61,632 nucleotides of DNA from JAVVEZ01 sp032250895 (GCA_032250895.1 JAVVEZ010000008.1:1-61632), one strand, 5' to 3'. Positions 26,578-36,202 are shown, counted from the first letter of the stretch. Numbers and translations: made by a program. Notes: generated by a model from the sequence alone, not told the origin.

Positions 26578-27297
26578 TTAGCTGCTGATCACGGTCTCGT
26601 CAGGCCCGGAAATCTGAATCATGACGGGACCCTGGATGACCTTGCTCTGTTCCGGCCAGACCCGCTCCAGTGCCTTTTCAACGAAATAGGAGAACATGGG
26701 CCCCACCCGGAGATCATCATCGGTCTGCATGAAGGCATATTTCGGCCCCTGATAATCCCAGTCGACCGAAAAATCCACCACGAGATTGGCGGTAATTTTC
26801 TCGCTCTGCAGCAAGCTGCCATCGGGCGCCAGTACATTGATATAGCCGATCACGTAGGAACTCCTGCCCTGAATGAAGGAAATCGAGTAATTACTTATCT
26901 TCAGGTTATTGATCTCATAGTGAATCGTACCCGCAAAATCCGGCGCGGCGCGTTTGAGATTGTCGAGGGTGAGACTGCTCAGCAGGTTTTCAAAGCTATA
27001 GTCTTCCACTGCGGGAATCAGGAATTCCCCGGCCCATTTCAGGTTTGGCGTCTGGTTCGCGGCAAAGCGAAACACCCCGGCCCGGCGCCTGGAATTGCCA
27101 TAATAGCCCTGCTCACGAAAATCCCGTTCCCGGCTCTGTTCCAGGCGATTGCTCACATTCAGGCGCCGTTCGAGTGCGGGGCTGAAACTGACTTCCACCT
27201 TGACTCTGGCATCCTCCCCCGGTGCAGCATCCTGTGCTGCCAGAGGCATGCTTGCCAGCAACGCGGCAAGCCCGGCTATCGCTGTAGTTCGCATCAT
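26578..27297 (-). CDS. Exported protein of unknown function
   Basis: A 239-residue product with a signal peptide (about residues 1-21, ending SMPLAAQ). The rest is soluble and beta-rich, with no motif I recognise. A DUF-like periplasmic protein is all that can be said. The start is placed at the ATG pair 27297/27294, with ggag just upstream; a GTG at 27306 is possible. Four copies of a 15-bp repeat lie 15-74 bases upstream. It sits between the cupin gene and a beta-propeller-like gene, on the same strand as the TonB-dependent receptor. Confidence 0.78.
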   Translation of the reverse strand: MMRTTAIAGLAALLASMPLAAQDAAPGEDARVKVEVSFSPALERRLNVSNRLEQSRERDFREQGYYGNSRRRAGVFRFAANQTPNLKWAGEFLIPAVEDYSFENLLSSLTLDNLKRAAPDFAGTIHYEINNLKISNYSISFIQGRSSYVIGYINVLAPDGSLLQSEKITANLVVDFSVDWDYQGPKYAFMQTDDDLRVGPMFSYFVEKALERVWPEQSKVIQGPVMIQISGPDETVISS

Positions 27298-27311
27298 TTT
27301 CTCCACTGTCC

Positions 27312-27371
27312 CGGTATGTTTAGGCTCGGTATGTTTAGGCTCGGTATGTTTAGGCTCGGTATGTTCAGGCT
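27312..27371. repeat. Four tandem copies of a 15-bp unit upstream of 26578-27297
   Basis: Copies of cggtatgtttaggct start at 27312, 27327, 27342 and 27357. The last has one change (ttc for ttt). It is non-coding and lies directly upstream of a start codon. Confidence 0.93.
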
Positions 27372-27453
27372 CGCTTCAGGTGCCCTTTATTCAAAGCGTC
27401 CCTTTATAAGACAGCGGGAAAGAGGAATAATTTTCACCGTCTGCGGAATATGC

Positions 27454-28365
27454 CTATCGACTGAAATTTCCAGGCTTGCGAATCACGTTCACCGGCTTGG
27501 CATCCGCTAATCGAATCTCCGGCATTCTTATTTTGAACACCCGTCTGTCACGCTTGAGCATGGCCCACAGCGTGTCTGGCTCACCACTGCGATCCCAGGC
27601 GATACCCTGACCATTCAAACCGGGGACATGGACGGTGGCAACCCAGTCCAGTACACCACCGCTCACCGGCAGGCGCATCACATAGATTTCCGGATAATCA
27701 TGTCCGGTCAGATAGAGATAAGCGTCGCTACCCCAAGTGCCACCGGAATTGCTCATGGGACTCAGGCGCGGATGCAATGCCGCCGGCAGCATCCATTGTT
27801 CAATGATCTCGAATGCATCGTTCATCCTGACGACCTGAGAGAAACGCGTTTCCCCATAGGGCTGCTGTTGTCCGTCCTGGACCTTGTCGTAATTGCCGAA
27901 GCCACCCCACCAGAACCCATCATGACGATCGATCCAGGTCATGGAACCCAGTTGAATGCCAAAACTATGGGAAGCCACGTGTTCCAGGCTGCGGCTGTCC
28001 CATATCTCGATGGAACTGCTCATTGGCCAGTGCGGATAATTGGAATGCGCAGCATACAATCGGCCGTTGTAGACCATGCCGCTGTCCAGATGTGTCAGTG
28101 GACCGGTCTCGTCGGACACGCCGTCCCATTGCAATTGCGCTTCGCCTGTGCGCTTGTCATGCCGGGTGATACGAAAATTGTTGATGGCGTAGAAGGCCTC
28201 AGCGTCGACGGCTACCGCCTGCCGCGCATCGAAGGTATCGAATTGTTCCAGAATCTGCGCCTCAAACACTGGAACAGCGTTCTGTGCAGACGCTGAAAGC
28301 ACCGCAATGCCACTCAATGCAGCCAGGCCAAGACCGATGATGTGCTTTATTTTTTGTATATTCAT
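27454..28365 (-). CDS. Exported beta-propeller-like protein of unknown function
   Basis: A 303-residue product with a signal peptide (about 28 residues, ending LSASA-Q) and repeating segments of WD/NHL-like character. Examples are FYAINNFRITRHDKRTGE, NGRLYAAHSNYPH, WDSRSLEHVASH and GQGIAWDRSGEPDTLW. The start is ATG 28365, set by gagggg upstream. No catalytic motif is recognised. It lies 80 bases downstream of the TonB-dependent receptor gene, so co-transcription is likely, and it may bind or process the receptor's substrate. Confidence 0.78.
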   Translation of the reverse strand: MNIQKIKHIIGLGLAALSGIAVLSASAQNAVPVFEAQILEQFDTFDARQAVAVDAEAFYAINNFRITRHDKRTGEAQLQWDGVSDETGPLTHLDSGMVYNGRLYAAHSNYPHWPMSSSIEIWDSRSLEHVASHSFGIQLGSMTWIDRHDGFWWGGFGNYDKVQDGQQQPYGETRFSQVVRMNDAFEIIEQWMLPAALHPRLSPMSNSGGTWGSDAYLYLTGHDYPEIYVMRLPVSGGVLDWVATVHVPGLNGQGIAWDRSGEPDTLWAMLKRDRRVFKIRMPEIRLADAKPVNVIRKPGNFSR

Positions 28366-28445
28366 GATCCCCTCAAAAAAAGACAAGCGTTGAGTGTTGA
28401 CACCCAACGCTGCCTGAAAACACCAGGGCGCGCCGAATTTTTCAA

Positions 28446-31142
28446 TCAGAAGCGCGAGGAAAAACCCATCGAGTAGGTGCGCCCGGTGAATTCGAACTCT
28501 GTCTTCTGCAGTGCCACACCACCCTGGAATTCAGTGGTCGGTTCGTTGCTCAGGTTGACGCCTTCGACGAAGACCTTGAAATTGTCGTTGACGCTGTACT
28601 GAGCGCGGAAGTCGATGCGGCCAAAAGCGCCCTGGTCGAGGTCCAATGCGCGTGTGGGTCCGAAGCTGGTCAGGAAATTGTCATTGTAATTGTAGGTGGC
28701 GGAGATATCCACAGGACCCTTCTGGTAAAACAGCGTGGTGCTGATGGAGCTATCCGCCTGTTCCAGCAGGGGCAAGGTCTCGACCACGCCACCGCGCTCG
28801 ATATCGATTTCCGAATCCAGCAGCGTGATGGAACCGGCAAAACCCAGGCCATCGAGCAGCCCCGGCAGAAAGCTGAACTGATCGACGAAGCTCAATTCGA
28901 TGCCCTTGACCTCTGCGGACTGGGCATTGATCGTGGTATTGATGTCGAAGCGCGTAAAGGTCTGACCCTGGAAGGTGAAGTTCTCGAAGCGCTGTGTCGG
29001 CGCAGGGACGATCTCGTTCTTGATATCCTTGTAAAACAAGGCCAGCGCCAGCATCGAGCCCTCCTTGAAGTACCATTCCAGCGACAGGTCATAATTGCTG
29101 GATTCCCGCGCCTTCAGGTCCGGGTTACCGATGCTCAGCGTGCCGACACTGCCGAGCACCGGATCATCTTCGAGGCTCAGTGCAGAACGTGGCGCCAGCG
29201 CATCGTATTCGGGCCGGCCGAGAGCCTGGGCATAGGAAGCCCGGATCACCACATCGTGGGGCAGTTCTGCCGTAAGAATGAAGGAGGGCAGAACATTGGT
29301 ATAGGAACCGCTGCCCTCGCTGGGCACTGCCGAGAGCCCGTTGCCGTCATCGACGATCGTGAAGGCGGAAGAAACCACATTGGTGTTTTCCACCCGGACA
29401 CCGCCGATCAGGCTCAGCATGCCAGCCTTGATCTTGCCCATGCCGTAGGCTGCCGTGACCCGTTCACGCAACTCGAAATCGCTTTGGAATTCATTCAGGA
29501 AGGTATCCTGCTCATTCAGGATGAAAAAGTCCGTATTATCCCGGTTGGCTGCAAAAAAATCGTTCAGACCCTCCAGGTCGAGCCAGATATTCGGACGTGC
29601 GCTGACCGGTACCGGATTGGTGAAGCCGCCGCCGCTCAGTGCCGGGTCCTGCCCCAGATTCCATGGCACCTGGCCCACGCCATAGTTGCTTTGCGATCTG
29701 AGCGTCTGCCTTTCCGTCCGGGTCCATTTGCCACCGACTTTCAGATAGGCCTCGTCCACCGCAGCAAAATCCAGATCGAGATCGTGGCGTATATTCAGAG
29801 CTGCAATATAATCTTTCGAGTCGGTCGTCTGATCCAGAAAACGCACCCGGCGAAAACCCTGCAAGCTTAAATCCTGCGGATCGGGTCCGCCAGCGGAACC
29901 CACCGCCGTGACGCCACTGTCCTCGATCACAAACGCGTCCGGTCCGAAGGTCGAAGACCCGGAACGAAACTCCCAGTTGGTGTTCGGCTCGGCGATCCTG
30001 TTGTCGTTATGCTGGCCGATATAGTCGATGGTCCAGGGGCCGACCACATTTTCGCCGCCCAGGGCAAGTGAAAACATCTCCTTGTCGGTCGGTTCGTTGC
30101 GCAGATTGACCTGTACCCGGTTACCGGTAGTCACACCGCCAAGCGCTGCTGTACCGACACCGTCGAGAGCCCTCAGGTTGTTGCTCAGGCCCTGTTCGAA
30201 ACGGTTGCGCAACTGAATTTCATCCCAGTTGGAAAAAAAACCCCTGACATAATAACGGGAGGCATCATCGGGCCGGAATTCCAGTGTACCATTGAGGTTG
30301 AGACGCTCGCGGCTGACCACCGTGACATTGTTTTTGACGTTGATTGGAAGACTGACGGTCTGCTCATCGCCGCTCACTGCCGGATCGGGATCAAAGGTCA
30401 CCGGCGTCCAGTCATCCTGAAAAATACCCAGCAGGGGTGTCTTGCGGTTGGAAAATGACGCGCCGCCCAGCCAGCCCAGCTTGCCATCCATGAGCTTGCC
30501 CACCAGCGTGGCATCGGCCGACCAGGGGGTTTGTTTGGTGTCGGCCACCGGAATCGAATCGATCGATTCAATGCCGCTGCGGCCGGCAAACAGGGCCACG
30601 AAATCCTCGTCATAGTCGAAGGGCTGCTTGGTCGTGATATTCAGCGTTCCGCCAATGCCCTGACCGTCCATGTCCGAGGTCGGGGTTTTCGACACCTGTA
30701 CGCCGCCGAGCAGTTCGCCACCGATCATGTCCATCGGTGCCAGGCGTCCGCCACTCTCGGTATCGCCTGAACCCATCTGCATGCCGTTGATGGTGATATT
30801 GTTCAGACGCGGAGAAACACCCCGGATCTGCACGAAACGGCCCTCGCCCTTTTCCAGCAGCATGGACACGCCCGGGATGCGGTTCAGGGTTTCTCCGATG
30901 TTCTTGTCTGGCAATCTGCCGATTTCGTCGGTGTCGAACATATCCACGATGCCGTCGGCGGAGCGTTTGCCGCGTACTGAATTCTGATAATTCGACGCCG
31001 TGCCCGTGACCACGATTTCATCTATTCTTTCCGCGTTCTCTCTCCCATTGTCAGGAAGTTCCTGCGCCTGGCTGACGCCTGGTAAAACCAAAGTAAAAAA
31101 TACCGGTAAACTCAAAATCTTGCTGTTGTATGCACGACGCAT
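28446..31142 (-). CDS. Large TonB-dependent receptor (Caulobacter/Xanthomonas type)
   Basis: An 898-residue outer-membrane receptor. It has a signal peptide (ending VSQAQ), a TonB-box-like DEIVVTG, and a plug domain with IGETLNRIPGVSM, VQIRGVSPRLNNITINGMQ and GGTLNITTKQPFDYDEDF. A long beta-barrel follows, ending in Phe (YSMGFSSRF). This subtype usually takes up carbohydrates or other organic substrates rather than iron; no Fur box is seen. The start is ATG 31142, with ggag eight bases upstream. It heads a minus-strand gene set and is divergent from a royal-jelly-type propeller gene. Confidence 0.93.
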   Translation of the reverse strand: MRRAYNSKILSLPVFFTLVLPGVSQAQELPDNGRENAERIDEIVVTGTASNYQNSVRGKRSADGIVDMFDTDEIGRLPDKNIGETLNRIPGVSMLLEKGEGRFVQIRGVSPRLNNITINGMQMGSGDTESGGRLAPMDMIGGELLGGVQVSKTPTSDMDGQGIGGTLNITTKQPFDYDEDFVALFAGRSGIESIDSIPVADTKQTPWSADATLVGKLMDGKLGWLGGASFSNRKTPLLGIFQDDWTPVTFDPDPAVSGDEQTVSLPINVKNNVTVVSRERLNLNGTLEFRPDDASRYYVRGFFSNWDEIQLRNRFEQGLSNNLRALDGVGTAALGGVTTGNRVQVNLRNEPTDKEMFSLALGGENVVGPWTIDYIGQHNDNRIAEPNTNWEFRSGSSTFGPDAFVIEDSGVTAVGSAGGPDPQDLSLQGFRRVRFLDQTTDSKDYIAALNIRHDLDLDFAAVDEAYLKVGGKWTRTERQTLRSQSNYGVGQVPWNLGQDPALSGGGFTNPVPVSARPNIWLDLEGLNDFFAANRDNTDFFILNEQDTFLNEFQSDFELRERVTAAYGMGKIKAGMLSLIGGVRVENTNVVSSAFTIVDDGNGLSAVPSEGSGSYTNVLPSFILTAELPHDVVIRASYAQALGRPEYDALAPRSALSLEDDPVLGSVGTLSIGNPDLKARESSNYDLSLEWYFKEGSMLALALFYKDIKNEIVPAPTQRFENFTFQGQTFTRFDINTTINAQSAEVKGIELSFVDQFSFLPGLLDGLGFAGSITLLDSEIDIERGGVVETLPLLEQADSSISTTLFYQKGPVDISATYNYNDNFLTSFGPTRALDLDQGAFGRIDFRAQYSVNDNFKVFVEGVNLSNEPTTEFQGGVALQKTEFEFTGRTYSMGFSSRF

Positions 31143-31220
31143 CTGCCACTCTCCCCGAGCTGATTGATTTGCGGGCATGGTAGTCAGGGATTGTTAATGC
31201 GCTATAAACCCCCGGTTAAT

Positions 31221-31298
31221 CTTGAGTCAAGATTCGGGTGTCCTTTGCAATGTCCTTTGCAATGGCTTGCAATGAGCCCCATTGCAAGGCTCCTTGCA
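31221..31298. promoter_or_regulatory. Repeat-rich operator-like region between the TonB receptor and the MRJP-like gene
   Basis: Within 78 bases there is a palindrome cttgagtcaag (31221-31231) and two perfect 12-bp copies of tgtcctttgcaa (31239-31262). A perfect 9-bp inverted repeat, cttgcaatg/cattgcaag (about 31267-31289) with a 4- to 5-base loop, follows, then a further ttgca. The divergent genes start at 31142 and 31385. The arrangement resembles a multi-site operator. Confidence 0.55.
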
Positions 31299-31384
31299 GC
31301 TTTCCGGCGCCACTTTGCATTCATTCAAAAACCTGTGTTACCTTCCCGGGCGGGCCTTTCCAGGAAATTCAGGGTGACGTGTTT

Positions 31385-32542
31385 ATGATGACGAACAGCA
31401 AGCGGATAATTGCAACAGCCGCAAGGGCAAGGGGAATCGTCATGGCCATCGTCATGGCCATCGGCCTGCTGATGCTTGCCACCCTGACACAGGCCCAGAC
31501 CGGCCCGGTGCTGGAAACCGTGGCCGTGCTGGATGATCCCCCGGGCAATATCACGGTCGCCCCGGATGGCACGGTGCTCGTCAGTGTTCATCCCTCACTG
31601 ACGCCGCGTTATGTCGCACTTGCTATCCATCAGGGTGAGGTGCACGCCTTCCCCACCGGCGCCTGGTCCACGGTGCTGCATCAGGAAGCCCGTGCCGGAC
31701 AGGCCGGCATGCTGCCGGTGCTGGGCATCCGTGCGGGCGCTGACGGCTTGGTGTGGATGCTGTCGGGCTTTGCCGGCCAGAGTGTCAAACACCTCTATGC
31801 CTGGGATATGAATAACGATCAACTACGTCATGACTTTCAGTTTTCCGCACCCCCGGCGGTGGCCCAGGGCAGTTTCTTCAACGACCTTGCGCTGGCTCCC
31901 CGTCATAATGCGATCTTCATCAGCGACCCCGCAGCCGGCAACAATGCCGCGATCGTTGTCGTCAATATGAGTACCGGCGAAGGCAGGCGACGGCTTGAAG
32001 GCCATGCCAGTGTGCGGGCCGAAGCCGTAACGGCCTATATCGATGGCAAGGTTCTGGGCACACCGGGTCCCGATGGCGAAACCCTGCCCCTGCGCGGCGA
32101 CGTCAACCCCATCACGATCGATGCCGCCCAGCAATGGCTGTATTACGGCGCGATGAGTGGCCGCTCGGTGTACCGGGTGCGCGTGGCAGACCTGCTCGAC
32201 GACGCCCTGAGTCCGGCAGAACTGGGCGCACGGGTCGAACGCTACGCCGACAAGGCCATCAGTGCCGGCATCACCATGGATGACGATGGCAATGTCTATG
32301 TTGCCGACATCCAGGCCAATGGCATCGGTCTCGCCACGCCAGAGGCTTACCGGGTGATCGTACAGGACCCACTACGACTGTCGTGGCCGGATGGCATCAG
32401 TGTCGGCCCTGACGGCTATGTCTACACGGGTTCCAATTCACTGTTCAGGAGCTTTGCCTCTCACAGTGGCGAAGGTGGGCCCAAGCCGCCTTTTTACATT
32501 ACCCGTTTCAAGGCTCTCGGTCCGACGACCTCCGGTCGCTGA
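31385..32542 (+). CDS. Exported major-royal-jelly/yellow-family beta-propeller protein
   Basis: A 385-residue exported protein with a signal peptide of about 37 residues (cleavage near TQA-Q). The body follows the bacterial MRJP/yellow family: FFNDLALAPRHNAIFISDPA, PITIDAAQQWLYYGAMSGRSVYRV and ITMDDDGNVYVADIQANGI are typical. Members bind or may convert small organic molecules; the activity here is unknown. The start is ATG 31385. It is divergent from the TonB-dependent receptor and shares its repeat-rich upstream region, so joint regulation is likely. Confidence 0.87.
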   Translation: MMTNSKRIIATAARARGIVMAIVMAIGLLMLATLTQAQTGPVLETVAVLDDPPGNITVAPDGTVLVSVHPSLTPRYVALAIHQGEVHAFPTGAWSTVLHQEARAGQAGMLPVLGIRAGADGLVWMLSGFAGQSVKHLYAWDMNNDQLRHDFQFSAPPAVAQGSFFNDLALAPRHNAIFISDPAAGNNAAIVVVNMSTGEGRRRLEGHASVRAEAVTAYIDGKVLGTPGPDGETLPLRGDVNPITIDAAQQWLYYGAMSGRSVYRVRVADLLDDALSPAELGARVERYADKAISAGITMDDDGNVYVADIQANGIGLATPEAYRVIVQDPLRLSWPDGISVGPDGYVYTGSNSLFRSFASHSGEGGPKPPFYITRFKALGPTTSGR

Positions 32543-32611
32543 ATACGCCACTGACGCCGATGGCGCTTATCAGAAACCGTGGCCGGGCATGAAACCGAAG
32601 AGTTCTCCCGC

Positions 32612-33751
32612 ATGTCTCAGCATACGATACATTCCGGCTTCACGCTCTGGGGCGAATCCATCTGGCTGAGCGACGGCAAGAGCGCGCGGCCACATCATCT
32701 GCAAGTATTGACACCGGCACAGCCGGGCGCCGCCCGGGCCTGCCTGCTGATCGTACACGGCATGAACGAACACAGTGGCCGTTATGGCGCTATCGCCCGC
32801 CACTTTGGTGAACGTTTTGTGGTGGCAGCCCTTGATATGAGTGCTCACGGTTTGAGCAATCCGGTGCTCTTGCAGGCTCACCGGAAGATCAGCGCAGGCT
32901 CTGCCGGCCACGATGCCGGCAAGGCGTATCTCGAACAGGCCCGGCTGCGCAATCTGCAAGCCTTGCATGAGGATATCGAACGGGCCGCACGTTACCTGCT
33001 GACGGCTTGTGATGCGACGGGCAATGGCAGCAAGCTGCCACTTTTTATTTTGTCGCACAGCCTTGGTTCTGTGGTCAGCGCCTGCTGGCTGCTGCAACTC
33101 AACGATGCCGCCCTGAAGGCCCGCATAGCCGGCATCATCTTCAGTGGACCGGCCTTTGCAGGTTCCAGAGTGCCCGGCTGGCGTGGCTGGTTTCAGAACC
33201 CCCTGATTCGTTTCGTTTTTGCCAGCCATGCCCTTTTTCTCAAGCCCCCGGCCTGGACTTTGTCCTGGCGGACCTTGCCGCAGTTGATGGCTCTGGTCAC
33301 CGTGCCCTTGCAGGATGCTCTGGTCGCACTGCTGTCCCTGCCCGGTCTGCGCAGGCTCTTCGCACCTCGTGGCCCGGCCTGGGTAAAAGACTATCTCTGC
33401 GACAACGAGACAGAACGCAAGCGCATGAACGATGATCAATATGTGATTCGCCGGAACATCATTGCCTACGTGCTCGCCATCATAAAAGAGATCATTCATT
33501 TCAAGGCGCAAATGGCTCACTTTGATACCCCCTGGCTGCTGATCAGTTCGGAAGGCGATCCCATTACCCCGAATCAGGGCAATCTGGATTTTGCGGCCCT
33601 CACCCAGAGCCACTGTGCAGACAATGAACTGCTGGTTCTGAGGGGCATAAACCATCATGAACAGCTGTTTTCCGAAGCGCGCCTGCGTGAAAAAATATTA
33701 CAAAAGATGGATAGCTGGCTGGATGCCCGGATCAGTGCTCATAACTCTTGA
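32612..33751 (+). CDS. Alpha/beta hydrolase, monoacylglycerol-lipase-like
   Basis: A 379-residue protein of the serine aminopeptidase S33/lysophospholipase group. The oxyanion region LLIVHGMNEHSGRY and the nucleophile elbow S-H-S150-L-G-S are clear. Later acid (SSEGDPITP) and His (INHHEQLF) positions complete a plausible triad. A lipid or ester substrate is likely; no signal peptide is seen. The start is ATG 32612; an in-frame GTG at 32579 is less likely. The end overlaps the convergent photolyase gene by 13 bp. Confidence 0.87.
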   Translation: MSQHTIHSGFTLWGESIWLSDGKSARPHHLQVLTPAQPGAARACLLIVHGMNEHSGRYGAIARHFGERFVVAALDMSAHGLSNPVLLQAHRKISAGSAGHDAGKAYLEQARLRNLQALHEDIERAARYLLTACDATGNGSKLPLFILSHSLGSVVSACWLLQLNDAALKARIAGIIFSGPAFAGSRVPGWRGWFQNPLIRFVFASHALFLKPPAWTLSWRTLPQLMALVTVPLQDALVALLSLPGLRRLFAPRGPAWVKDYLCDNETERKRMNDDQYVIRRNIIAYVLAIIKEIIHFKAQMAHFDTPWLLISSEGDPITPNQGNLDFAALTQSHCADNELLVLRGINHHEQLFSEARLREKILQKMDSWLDARISAHNS

Positions 33752-35187
33752 GCAGGGTCATGCCCCGGCCTGGCAAAGGCTGCCAGCGCACGTTTGCGGC
33801 CAAAGGCCAGATCCAGCATGGGCGCCGGATATGTGGACGGCTTGAACGGCCCGGGCATATGGATGGCCTTGTCGTCCAGACCGGCGAGCTCAGGGATAAA
33901 ACGCCGAATGAAATGTCCCTGTGGATCGAAGCGGCGAGACTGGCTCAAGGGATTGAACAGCCGGAAATAGGGCACGGCGTCGGTGCCGGTGGATGCACTC
34001 CATTGCCAGCCGCCATTGTTGGCAGAGAAATCACCGTCGACCAGATGCTGCATGAACCAGCGTTCTCCCAGGCGCCAGTCCAGCAGCAGATGCTTGCTGA
34101 AAAACATTGCGCTGAGCATGCGCAGCCGATTGTGCATCCAGCCGGTGTCGAGCAACTGGCGCATGGCCGCGTCGATCAGTGGAAACCCGGTTTCACCCTG
34201 ACACCAGCGCTTGTAATCATCGTCATCATGGCGCCAGCGCACATGTTCCAGGTCCTGACGCCAGGGTTTGTTGCGGCAGACATGCGGGAAATGAACCAGG
34301 ATATGCTTGTAGAAGTCGCGCCACAACAATTCATTGCGCCAGGTTTCCACGCCCTCCCCATCCTGATAGGCCGCGGCCTTCATCCAGCATTCACGAATGG
34401 AAATGGCACCACAGGCCAGATAGGCGGAAAGCCCGCTGGTGCCCGCGAGTTCCGGAAAATCACGGGTCTTCCGGTAAGCCGCAATATTCTGCTGACACCA
34501 GCGCTGCAAAGCCTCGCGTGCACAGGCTTCCCCGGCCGGCCAGAGTGTCTGCCAGATTTGGCCCTGTTGGGGCGTGGGGCTGGGCCAGCCAATATCGTCC
34601 AGTTTGCAACGACCTTTTATCGGCAGATTTGCCGGCAACAGCGCCAGACTCTGGGCCGGGCCCGGACGCGGCCGCAACACTGCCGGCGCGGCGCTTTCGA
34701 GGTACTCGCGCGCTTTTCTGGCAAAGGGCGTAAACACCTTGAAGGGTTGGGCGGCCTGGGTCAGTACACGGCCCGGGGCCAACAGCACCTGGTCATCACA
34801 GGTGCTCACAATCACACCCAGGGCCTGACAGGCTGCCCTGACCGCCTGATCCCTGGTCCTTTCATTCAAGGGGTATTCAGCATTGAAGAAGACACGCTCC
34901 AGCGCCAGCCTGTCGATCAGTTCGGCAAATACCGCAGGAACCTGACGATAGTCCGGCACTTCGATAAACAGCAGGGGCACTGCCATCTGCTTCAGGCTCT
35001 GCTCCAGCGCCATCAATTGGCGCCGCCACAAATCCAGTTTGATGGGGGCATCAGCATGGGCCTGCCATTGTTGCGGCACTGCAATGTAAAGTGCCACTGT
35101 GGGGCCGGCCGCCAAGGCCTGGGCCAGCGCCTGATTATCATGGATGCGCAGATCGCTTCTGAACCAGTGAAGTTGTTTTTTGAGCAT
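33739..35187 (-). CDS. phrB: Deoxyribodipyrimidine photolyase (cryptochrome/photolyase family)
   Basis: Blue-light-driven repair of pyrimidine dimers. The 482-residue product has the N-terminal antenna domain (LHWFRSDLRIHDNQAL) and the FAD-binding C-terminal domain (WRNELLWRDFYKHIL, WMHNRLRMLSAMFFSKHLLLDW, GGWQWSASTGTDAVPYFRLF). These match class I photolyases rather than regulatory cryptochromes. The start is ATG 35187; a GTG at 35208 is an alternative. It follows the YbgA-type gene on the same strand, a common pairing of photolyase with DUF523/DUF1722 genes. Confidence 0.92.
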   Translation of the reverse strand: MLKKQLHWFRSDLRIHDNQALAQALAAGPTVALYIAVPQQWQAHADAPIKLDLWRRQLMALEQSLKQMAVPLLFIEVPDYRQVPAVFAELIDRLALERVFFNAEYPLNERTRDQAVRAACQALGVIVSTCDDQVLLAPGRVLTQAAQPFKVFTPFARKAREYLESAAPAVLRPRPGPAQSLALLPANLPIKGRCKLDDIGWPSPTPQQGQIWQTLWPAGEACAREALQRWCQQNIAAYRKTRDFPELAGTSGLSAYLACGAISIRECWMKAAAYQDGEGVETWRNELLWRDFYKHILVHFPHVCRNKPWRQDLEHVRWRHDDDDYKRWCQGETGFPLIDAAMRQLLDTGWMHNRLRMLSAMFFSKHLLLDWRLGERWFMQHLVDGDFSANNGGWQWSASTGTDAVPYFRLFNPLSQSRRFDPQGHFIRRFIPELAGLDDKAIHMPGPFKPSTYPAPMLDLAFGRKRALAAFARPGHDPAQEL

Positions 35188-35233
35188 GCTTGTCAGCCTG
35201 TTCGCCACGGCATGAATAGGTACGGAAGGTCGC

Positions 35234-36018
35234 TCAAATCAGATTCCGCAAACTCAGATCATCCGGGTAGGGTTCGAGATAGGCTTGGCGACTGAGGTAT
35301 GGGTCCTGCGCGTGGCCTTTTTCGTCAGGGCCTGCATCAGACGGGCAAAATAGCTCTGCCCCAGAGCCTCAGGATCCTCCCTGCCGGCATCGGCCAGCAG
35401 ACGGCCCAACTCGCTGTAAGCCTGACGGTCATGAGCCAGCAAGGTGTACTTGTAGCGCGAATGAAATTCGATGAGTCGGCGTGCGCTCAGGCCCTGCTGT
35501 TTGAGCGCCTGCCAATGGGCATAGGCGAACACGCGGGTGACGAAGTTTTCTTTCAACACCGGGTCCTGCAGGCGACCGTCTTCCTCCACCGGTAACAAGG
35601 GATAGCTGTCCGTGATCACTTTGGCATAGATGCCGGTACCTGCGGTGGCCTCGGGATAGCCATTGCGGCGATAAACCTTGACCCGAAACAGACCACAACT
35701 GGGGGAGCCCTTGATAAAGATATAGCCGCTCAGGTCGGCAAGCTCAGGGGCTTTTTTCCGGCCAAAATCCTGCAAGCGTGCCGTCACATCAAAATCCGGA
35801 TTCTCGACTCCCACGGCCCTTGGATCAGCCGGGTCACCGACCAGACGGATGGGTTTGCGTGGCACCCCCAGACCAATGCCCACTTCAGGGCAGACCGGGA
35901 CATAGTCAAAATAACGACCCAGATCCCCGCTACAGGTCTCTGAGTGCTTGTGCCCGCCGTTATAGCGCACAGCCTGCCCCAGCAGGCAGCTGCTGATACC
36001 AACCTTAATCTTGTGCAA
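35234..36018 (-). pseudogene. YbgA-type DUF523-DUF1722 gene with internal deletion and frameshift
   Basis: The DUF523 half is intact (VGISSCLLG, VRYNGGHKHS, CPEVGIGLGVPR, KGSPSCG). DUF1722 proceeds to TKKATRRTHTS, where normal proteins continue THTNVLQHLAGYLK and about 55 further residues. Here the reading frame instead runs into a short tail ending at 35254. In the next frame, stopping at 35234, the same bases encode the normal family C-terminus (QAYLEPYPDDLSLRNLI). So an out-of-frame deletion joined two conserved parts. A shortened 254- to 276-residue product may still be made. The start is taken as TTG 36018, matching the family N-terminus; ATG 36060 is an alternative. Confidence 0.72.
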
Positions 36019-36202
36019 AACCGTTTCCTGAAAACGCGAAACAACCCGGTCTCCGACCATATTCCGCAGGGCTGCTTTCGTCAAGCCGTCCCTGGACCGG
36101 GTATCCCTGACACAGCTGTGGCATCCTTATGGAAGGCCATGTTATAAACACCTCCGCACTACACACCCCTGCTTACGCAAACACAGGACGATCGGATCAT
36201 TC

